Part shown: in pieces, positions 6,438 to 12,216 of the stretch
Layout: the number at the start of each line of letters is the position of its first letter
Position numbering within the stretch: the first letter of the stretch is position 1
Assembly: GCA_014191535.1 (NCBI GenBank)
Contig: BJHC01000022.1
Location: 1 to 12,216, forward strand
Length of the DNA: 12,216 nucleotides
Source of the DNA: Cyanobium sp.
Lineage (GTDB): Bacteria; Cyanobacteriota; Cyanobacteriia; PCC-6307; Cyanobiaceae
Reading direction: 5' to 3'
Program-made: the position numbers and the translations under genes
Notes under the pieces: model-generated
The model's input: the letters and a program-made list of their open reading frames with translations, nothing else
The model's database searches: none
What the model was told of the DNA's origin: nothing

Positions 6438-8057
6438 GTGGCCCAGCACCAGCCGAAACCAACGCTGCTGATCCTGGCGGAACCGCTGCTGCGGGAGGGA
6501 TTGCAGCGCCGTCTGGAGGAGGCCTACAGCCTCGTGGAGGCAACATCCGATCCCGCCGCCCCCCACCAACCCAGCGGCGTGCAGTTGGTGCTGTGGAGCG
6601 TGGGCAGCACCATGCCGGCCGACAGCCTCGAGCATGAACTGCTGCAGTTGCGGGAGCGCTGGCAACCGGCCCCCCTGTTGCTGCTGCTTCCCGGTGAAGC
6701 CCCCTACCCCAGCGACTGGCTGCTGCAGTTGCCGGTGGAAGGCCTGCTGCAACAGGCCCAGCCCGACGAGATCCCCGGCGCGGTAGCCACCCTGCTCAGT
6801 GGCGGGCGCGTGGTGGAACTGCGGCCGCTGATGGCCCGCAGCGCCCCCGCCACGGAGCCATCCCAGGGGCTGGGGGTTTGGTTGCTGCGCAGTGGCCTCG
6901 AGCAGATCGAACGGGAACAGCAACGCTGCCTGCGCTGGCTGCAACGCAGCCAAGGGATGTTCAGCCAGGTGCTGTTGCGCGGGCGCATCCGCGAATTGGC
7001 GATGGCGCGCCGACTGCTGCTCTGGCTCTGGGGCCCCATCAGCCTGGCCTTTGCCGATCAAGCGGCGCCCACAGCGCAACCGGGCAGCGGCACCGCCATC
7101 ACCGTGCGGGAACGCACCGCTGCCGGCGTGTGGCAGGCGATCCAAACCAGGCTGGTGAGCGCCGTGGAGGGCGGGCTGGAGAACCACAGCGGCCAGCTGA
7201 TGGCGCTGGAGGGGCTGAACAGCCACCACCGCCGTGATCTGTTGCTGGCCCTGATCAGCCAGCTGGATCTGGTGCTGCTGCGGCTGCGCCAGGATCACGT
7301 GCGGGGCGAAGCCCTCGAGCAACGCTGGCAGGAGCTGCAACCGGAACTGCGGCGGCTCTCCCTGCGGGCCATGGCCGGTGACTATGTGCAACTCCCCCAG
7401 CAGGGGGGCCTGCTGAAGGTGGCCGACAGCCTCAGCTCCGCCGCCCAGCTCGATGGGGTCGACCCGGAACTGCCGGCGGCCCTGCCGATGCTCGGGGCCC
7501 TGGTGCAGGCCCAGCCGTTGTTGGTGGAGGGGCGCTTGCTGGCCCCCGATGAACCGAGGGCCCTGCTGCAACTCGAAGCGCTGATCAGCAACTGGTTGAT
7601 CCGCAACGCCGAACTGATCAGCGCCGAGGTGCTGGCCTGTTGCAGCGCCTGGCCCGAACTGCGCCGCTATCTGCTGCGGGCCGACCTACTACCCACCCGC
7701 AACCTGGAACGGCTGCGCAACCAGCTCAACGCCCAGCAGCGCTGGAGCCTGTGGTTTGAACGACCGGTGCAGCTGTATCAGAGCCAGCGCCAGCTGTACC
7801 GCCTGGAGGAAGGAGCCATTGCGCCGGTGATGCTCACCGAGCCCCGCGATGCCGAGCTGCGCCAGCTGAGCTGGGGCCAGCAACTGGTGACCCTCTCCCT
7901 GGAGGCCCGCGATGCCCTGGCTCCGCAGCTGCAATCGGCCCTGCGCCAGCTGGGGGATCTGGTGGTGGTGGTGCTCACCCAGGTGATCGGCCGCGCCATC
8001 GGCCTGGTGGGCCGTGGGGTGCTGCAGGGGCTGGGCCGCAGCGTCGGCCGGGGCTGA
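6438..8057 (+). CDS. DUF3685/Ycf55-family protein with receiver-like N-terminal domain
   Basis: A 539-residue protein. Residues about 8-130 look like a NarL-type response-regulator receiver (TLLILAEPLLREGLQRRL at the start, LPVEGLLQQAQPDEIPGAV and LLSGGRVVEL at the end). The acidic pocket and phosphoacceptor are missing: the usual DD after strand 1 is AEP, and the Asp after strand 3 is replaced in LVLWSVGS. The remainder, rich in Leu, Gln and Arg and mostly helical, matches the DUF3685 family that includes plastid Ycf55 (for example WSLWFERPVQLY near 435 and the ELRQLSWGQQLVTL segment near 475). The extreme C-terminus (LVVVVLTQVIGRAIGLVG) is hydrophobic and could touch a membrane. The function of the family is unknown. 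GTG at 6438 is the start, with GGGAG immediately upstream but closely spaced; a clear start choice is lacking. It ends 48 bases before the next gene. Confidence 0.75.
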   Translation: MAQHQPKPTLLILAEPLLREGLQRRLEEAYSLVEATSDPAAPHQPSGVQLVLWSVGSTMPADSLEHELLQLRERWQPAPLLLLLPGEAPYPSDWLLQLPVEGLLQQAQPDEIPGAVATLLSGGRVVELRPLMARSAPATEPSQGLGVWLLRSGLEQIEREQQRCLRWLQRSQGMFSQVLLRGRIRELAMARRLLLWLWGPISLAFADQAAPTAQPGSGTAITVRERTAAGVWQAIQTRLVSAVEGGLENHSGQLMALEGLNSHHRRDLLLALISQLDLVLLRLRQDHVRGEALEQRWQELQPELRRLSLRAMAGDYVQLPQQGGLLKVADSLSSAAQLDGVDPELPAALPMLGALVQAQPLLVEGRLLAPDEPRALLQLEALISNWLIRNAELISAEVLACCSAWPELRRYLLRADLLPTRNLERLRNQLNAQQRWSLWFERPVQLYQSQRQLYRLEEGAIAPVMLTEPRDAELRQLSWGQQLVTLSLEARDALAPQLQSALRQLGDLVVVVLTQVIGRAIGLVGRGVLQGLGRSVGRG

Positions 8058-8072
8058 GCGCTCACCGCCGAG

Positions 8073-8085
8073 GGTCACAATGACC
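8073..8085. promoter_or_regulatory. perfect palindrome GGTCA-CAA-TGACC in the intergenic gap
   Basis: A 5-bp perfect inverted repeat with a 3-base spacer sits in the 48-base gap before the thioredoxin-like gene, with an outer AGGGT (8071-8075) / ACCCT (8089-8093) pair around it. The centre reads CACAAT, which could serve as a -10 box, so the palindrome could be an operator overlapping a promoter. Position and symmetry are seen directly; function is inferred. The arms could equally form a small RNA hairpin. Confidence 0.35.
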
Positions 8086-8105
8086 ACAACCCTCTCCCCC
8101 GTGTG

Positions 8106-8654
8106 ATGCCTGGACGTCTGGCCCGCCTGCTGCTCAGCCTGCTGCTGGCGCTGACGCTCCTGCCCGCCGCCGCCTTCGCCGCCCGCGACACCAACAGCTA
8201 CGACGGCAACATCTACGCCCTCTACGCCGGCAACGGCTCCCTGGTGCCCCCCCGCAGCACCCTGGCCCAGGCCCTGGAGGAACACCGCCCGGTGGTGCTC
8301 GGTTTCTTCCTCGACGACAGCGCCGCCAGCAAGCAGTACGCCGTGGTGTTCAACGAACTGCAGCGCCTCTGGGGCCGCACGGCGGAACTGATCCTGCTGC
8401 CCACCGACCCGCTGCAGAACCGCCAGGGCCAGGGGGCCGGCGACCCCGCCAGCTACTGGCATGGCCAGATCCCCCAGGTGGTGGTGTTCAACACCGCCGG
8501 CAAGCCGGTGCTGGATGAAACCGGCCCCGTGAGCATCGATGCCATCAACGCCGCGCTCACCGACGTGACCGGCCTCAAGCCCCAGGGGAATGTGACGCTC
8601 AGCCTCAACCGTGAGGTGAATGAGCTCAACAGCGAAATCGTGCCCTCCCGCTGA
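8106..8654 (+). CDS. thioredoxin-like thylakoid/lumenal protein, resembling the photosystem I accumulation factor (Slr1796-type)
   Basis: A 182-residue exported protein. The signal peptide has a basic start (PGRLAR), a leucine-rich core and an AFA site near residue 25. The mature part begins with [19 protein letters not shown], strikingly like cyanobacterial thylakoid thioredoxin-like proteins of the Slr1796 type, linked to photosystem I accumulation. A thioredoxin-like fold follows: [18 protein letters not shown], then [14 protein letters not shown] with the cis-proline at 123. The catalytic CxxC is absent (DDSAASK stands at that place) and no cysteine occurs anywhere in the protein, so it cannot act as a disulfide oxidoreductase; a scaffold or chaperone role is more likely. 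I chose the ATG at 8106; a GTG lies one codon upstream. fumC begins 11 bases after it, suggesting co-transcription. Confidence 0.7.
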   Translation: MPGRLARLLLSLLLALTLLPAAAFAARDTNSYDGNIYALYAGNGSLVPPRSTLAQALEEHRPVVLGFFLDDSAASKQYAVVFNELQRLWGRTAELILLPTDPLQNRQGQGAGDPASYWHGQIPQVVVFNTAGKPVLDETGPVSIDAINAALTDVTGLKPQGNVTLSLNREVNELNSEIVPSR

Positions 8655-8664
8655 GCCGCGAGCG

Positions 8665-10041
<1,377 letters not shown>

Positions 10042-10044
10042 GCC

Positions 10045-11436
10045 CTACAGCAGGTTGGCGGCCAGTTCCGCCAGCTCGCTGCGCTCGCCGCGGATCAGGG
10101 TCACATGGCCCGCCAGGGTCTGCCCCTTGAAGCGCTCCACCAGCCAGGTGAGGCCATTGCTCTCGGCATCCACGTAGGGGTTGTCGATCTGATACGGGTC
10201 ACCGGTGAACACGATCTTGGTGCCCTCCCCCACGCGGGTCACGATCGTCTTCACCTCATGGGGTGTGAGGTTCTGGGCCTCATCCACCACCATGAACTGA
10301 CGGGGAATCGAGCGGCCGCGGATGTAGCTGATCGCCTCCACCTCCAGCAGGCCCATGCCCTTGAGGTCGGTCCAGTTGCTGCGCTGGGGGCGGTTGGCAC
10401 CCCCACGGCTGCCGCCGCCGCGGGGGGCTTCGTCGTCGGCGCTGCCACCGAGCAGAAAATCAAGGTTGTCGATGATCGGCTGCATCCAGGGGCCCATCTT
10501 TTCCTCGAGGCTGCCGGGCAAGAAACCGATCTCCTTGCCCAGGGAGATCACCGGCCGCGTCACCAACAGACGCTCGTAGAGGTGCTCATCCGCCACCTGA
10601 TGCAGACCCGCCGCCAGGGCCAGCAGGGTCTTGCCGGTGCCCGCCTTGCCCACCAGCGTGAGCAGCTGCACCGCCGGATCCAACAGCAGATCCAGGGCGA
10701 AGGTCTGCTCCCGGTTGCGGGCCCCCACCTTGCCCAGACGCACCTTGCCGGCACGCTGCAGCGGCAGCAGGCTCTGGCGGCGGGCGTCATAACGGGCCAG
10801 CAGCGTGTGGTTCGGCTGCGCCTGATCCACCAGGGTCACGCCTTCATTGGCCTGCAGCGTCACCCCCTGGGCGGAAGGAAGCGCGCTCAGCGGCAGCCCC
10901 CCATCCCCCTTGAGGGTGTCCATCGCCGCGGCGCTGGCGGTCAGCTCACACACCCCGGGGTAGAGGTCGGCAATGTCGACCTTGTCGGTGGTGTAGTCCT
11001 GGGCGGTGAGGCCCACCGCATCGGCCTTGATGCGCAGGTTCGTGTCCTTGGTGACCAGCACCACCGGCGGTTGGTCGGCAATCAAGCCGGAGCGGAGTTG
11101 CTCCAGGGCCACCGCCAGGATGTTGTTGTCGCCGTTCCCCCCCTTCAGCTCCGGCGGCAGTTGGGCCAGGGTCTCGCTGCGGCAGAACACCACCTGCAGG
11201 GTGCCGCCATTGCCATCGATCGAGACGCCATCGGCCAGGTTGCCCTTCTCCCGCAGACCATCCAGCAGGCGAGAGATCTGACGGGCATTGCGCCCCTTTT
11301 CGGAGGGATCGCGCTTGAAGCGATCGATCTCCTCCACCACCTCAATCGGGATCACCACCGCGTTGTCTTCAAAGCGGGTGAGGGCCTGGGGGTCATGCAG
11401 CAGCACATTCGTATCGAGAACGAAGGTCTTGCGCAT
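10045..11436 (-). CDS. PIN-PhoH protein (PhoH2-type ATPase/ribonuclease)
   Basis: A 463-residue two-domain protein. The N-terminal PIN nuclease domain spans about 1-150 and has its acidic cluster in place: Asp8 (VLDTNVLL), Glu35/Glu36 (EVVEEIDRF), Asp103 (GDNN) and Asp131 (KDTN). The C-terminal PhoH ATPase domain covers about 235-463, with Walker A GKAGTGKT at 263-270, GFLPG near 304-308, the Walker B-like MVVDEAQN at 382-389 and TGDPYQID at 411-418. Proteins with this architecture are reported to couple RNA unwinding and cleavage, often as toxin-like or RNA-quality systems; the native substrate here is unknown. A Gly/Arg-rich insertion (about 330-353) interrupts the ATPase domain. A good Shine-Dalgarno GGGAGG lies 6 bases before the ATG (complement of 11443-11448), which fixes the start. 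No antitoxin-like small gene is seen upstream; the neighbour is divergent. Confidence 0.9.
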   Translation of the reverse strand: MRKTFVLDTNVLLHDPQALTRFEDNAVVIPIEVVEEIDRFKRDPSEKGRNARQISRLLDGLREKGNLADGVSIDGNGGTLQVVFCRSETLAQLPPELKGGNGDNNILAVALEQLRSGLIADQPPVVLVTKDTNLRIKADAVGLTAQDYTTDKVDIADLYPGVCELTASAAAMDTLKGDGGLPLSALPSAQGVTLQANEGVTLVDQAQPNHTLLARYDARRQSLLPLQRAGKVRLGKVGARNREQTFALDLLLDPAVQLLTLVGKAGTGKTLLALAAGLHQVADEHLYERLLVTRPVISLGKEIGFLPGSLEEKMGPWMQPIIDNLDFLLGGSADDEAPRGGGSRGGANRPQRSNWTDLKGMGLLEVEAISYIRGRSIPRQFMVVDEAQNLTPHEVKTIVTRVGEGTKIVFTGDPYQIDNPYVDAESNGLTWLVERFKGQTLAGHVTLIRGERSELAELAANLL

Positions 11437-11442
11437 CGGGGG

Positions 11443-11448
11443 CCTCCC
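11443..11448 (-). promoter_or_regulatory. Shine-Dalgarno site of the PIN-PhoH gene
   Basis: On the minus strand the bases read GGGAGG, six bases before the ATG at 11436. It is one of the few clear ribosome-binding sites in the window and supports the chosen start. Confidence 0.6.
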
Positions 11449-11467
11449 GTTGGGTTGCCGAAACGCT

Positions 11468-11473
11468 AGGAGG
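11468..11473 (+). promoter_or_regulatory. AGGAGG sequence upstream of the CofE-like gene
   Basis: A full AGGAGG stands in the divergent gap, but 49 bases before the apparent TTG start of the next gene, too far to serve it directly. Five bases further on, a TTG at 11479 opens an 18-codon frame ending at 11535, which overlaps the CofE-like start. It may be chance, a short leader frame, or a sign that the start is misplaced. Confidence 0.25.
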
Positions 11474-11522
11474 CTTCTTTGGCTGCAAGACCTACGCTCC
11501 CGCAGAACTCAACGCTCCGGCC

Positions 11523-12216
11523 TTGCATCCCCTGATCGCTGTTCTGCTGATCACCGCCCTGGTGTTCGCCCTGGCGTTGCTGTGGCTGGAAGCCCGCCAC
11601 CGCCTGCGGCCCGCCTCGCCCCTGCAGCTCAGCAGTGCCGCCTGGAAGGTGAAGCAGAAGTCCGATCGCCTGGTGGTGGCCAAGGGCACGATTCGCATCC
11701 ACAACCCCCATCCGCGCATGGAGGTGTTCGTGCCGGAGCTTCACCTGGAGCCCAAGCTGCTGGGCCGCGGCGACCTCAGCGCCCTCACGGTGACCACCAG
11801 CGTCACCCCCCAGCACCCGGATGAGCAGGCCCGCCCCGACGGCTACTGGTTCGCCTACATCGTCAAAGGGCGCAAGACCACGCAGGCCGAACTCAGCGTG
11901 CGCATCAGCGCCCCCGATGGCACCGACCTGCGGGCCCTGCTGGACACCCTCTGGCTTGAAATTTGCTGGGTGCATTACGGCCCCTTCGGCCGCCTGCACC
12001 GGCGCGATGGCGTGCTGGTGCCCCTGCGCCGGCCGGCACCGGCCCAGCCCCAGAGCGCCAACTGGCGCCAGGGGGATCGCTGCGCGGTGCTGCCAATCCG
12101 AACACACCTGCTGGGCAGCCTCGACGACCCCGCCGAGGTGCTGCGCCATTACGCCGGAGCCGTGATCCAACCCGGAGACGTGCTCACCATCGGGGAAACG
12201 CCCCTGGCCGTGATGC
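11523..12216 (+). CDS. membrane-anchored CofE-like (F420-0:gamma-glutamyl ligase-like) protein, partial at right edge
   Basis: 231 codons are present before the window ends. The N-terminus (HPLIAVLLITALVFALALLWL) is a single membrane anchor. A cytoplasmic or lumenal beta-rich region follows (about 40-170, including LVVAKGTIRIHNPHPRMEVFVPEL and YWFAYIVKGRKTTQAELSVRI). From about 185 the sequence CAVLPIRTHLLG and QPGDVLTIGETPLAVM resembles the opening of the CofE glutamate-ligase domain (the pI-x-GD region) as found in cyanobacterial homologues. True CofE adds glutamate to coenzyme F420-0; whether this anchored form does so is unknown, and the catalytic part lies beyond the window. The start is a TTG at 11523, chosen because it begins just before the membrane segment; no in-frame ATG or GTG exists upstream in the gap. 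It is divergent from the PIN-PhoH gene with 86 bases between starts. Confidence 0.6.
   Translation, partial: MHPLIAVLLITALVFALALLWLEARHRLRPASPLQLSSAAWKVKQKSDRLVVAKGTIRIHNPHPRMEVFVPELHLEPKLLGRGDLSALTVTTSVTPQHPDEQARPDGYWFAYIVKGRKTTQAELSVRISAPDGTDLRALLDTLWLEICWVHYGPFGRLHRRDGVLVPLRRPAPAQPQSANWRQGDRCAVLPIRTHLLGSLDDPAEVLRHYAGAVIQPGDVLTIGETPLAVM

Noticed and set aside
10045..11436. PIN-PhoH gene as part of a toxin-antitoxin pair
   Set aside because: The upstream neighbour is divergent and encodes a membrane protein. No small antitoxin-like frame precedes the gene on its own strand.

Overview
The window is GC-rich (roughly two-thirds G+C by eye) chromosomal DNA from a cyanobacterium. It most resembles the Synechococcus/Cyanobium picocyanobacterial group. 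The evidence is a CSP41-type epimerase, a Ycf55/DUF3685 protein, a protein resembling the thioredoxin-like photosystem I accumulation factor, a Trp-rich TIGR02450-type domain, a PIN-PhoH protein and a membrane-anchored CofE-like protein, all tightly packed. The cyanobacterial HIP1 octamer is not enriched, which also fits this group. I found no rRNA, tRNA, CRISPR array, insertion sequence or phage gene, so this looks like core chromosome rather than an island.

Layout: the last codons of an upstream gene (1-25) overlap a PdeM-type metallophosphoesterase (22-666). A secreted or membrane-anchored protein with a proline-rich tail follows on the same strand (to 2141), and its start codon is unclear. 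A two-CBS-domain protein (minus strand, 2159-2626) is divergent from a CDP-alcohol phosphatidyltransferase, probably pgsA (2661-3179). Convergent to pgsA is a CSP41-like atypical epimerase (minus strand, 3194-4108). Divergent from that runs a compact plus-strand series: a Coq4-family protein (4204-4893), a Trp-rich domain that overlaps it by ATGA and continues without a stop into hisA (4890-5891), a Fur-family regulator (5907-6368) and a DUF3685/Ycf55 protein with a receiver-like N-terminus (6438-8057). Then come the thioredoxin-like thylakoid protein (8106-8654) and class II fumarase fumC (8665-10041). PIN-PhoH (minus strand, 10045-11436) converges on fumC with 3 bases between them, and a CofE-like gene leaves the window at the right edge (11523-12216).

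Functionally the window mixes housekeeping (histidine biosynthesis, fumarase, phospholipid synthesis, DNA or RNA metabolism) with genes tied to photosynthetic membranes. No single pathway joins them. The points most worth a second look are the in-frame joining of the Trp-rich domain to HisA, a Coq4 homologue in an organism whose group uses plastoquinone, the Fur protein lacking its usual zinc cysteines, and the degenerate receiver domain on the Ycf55 protein. I see no clearly new multi-gene system.
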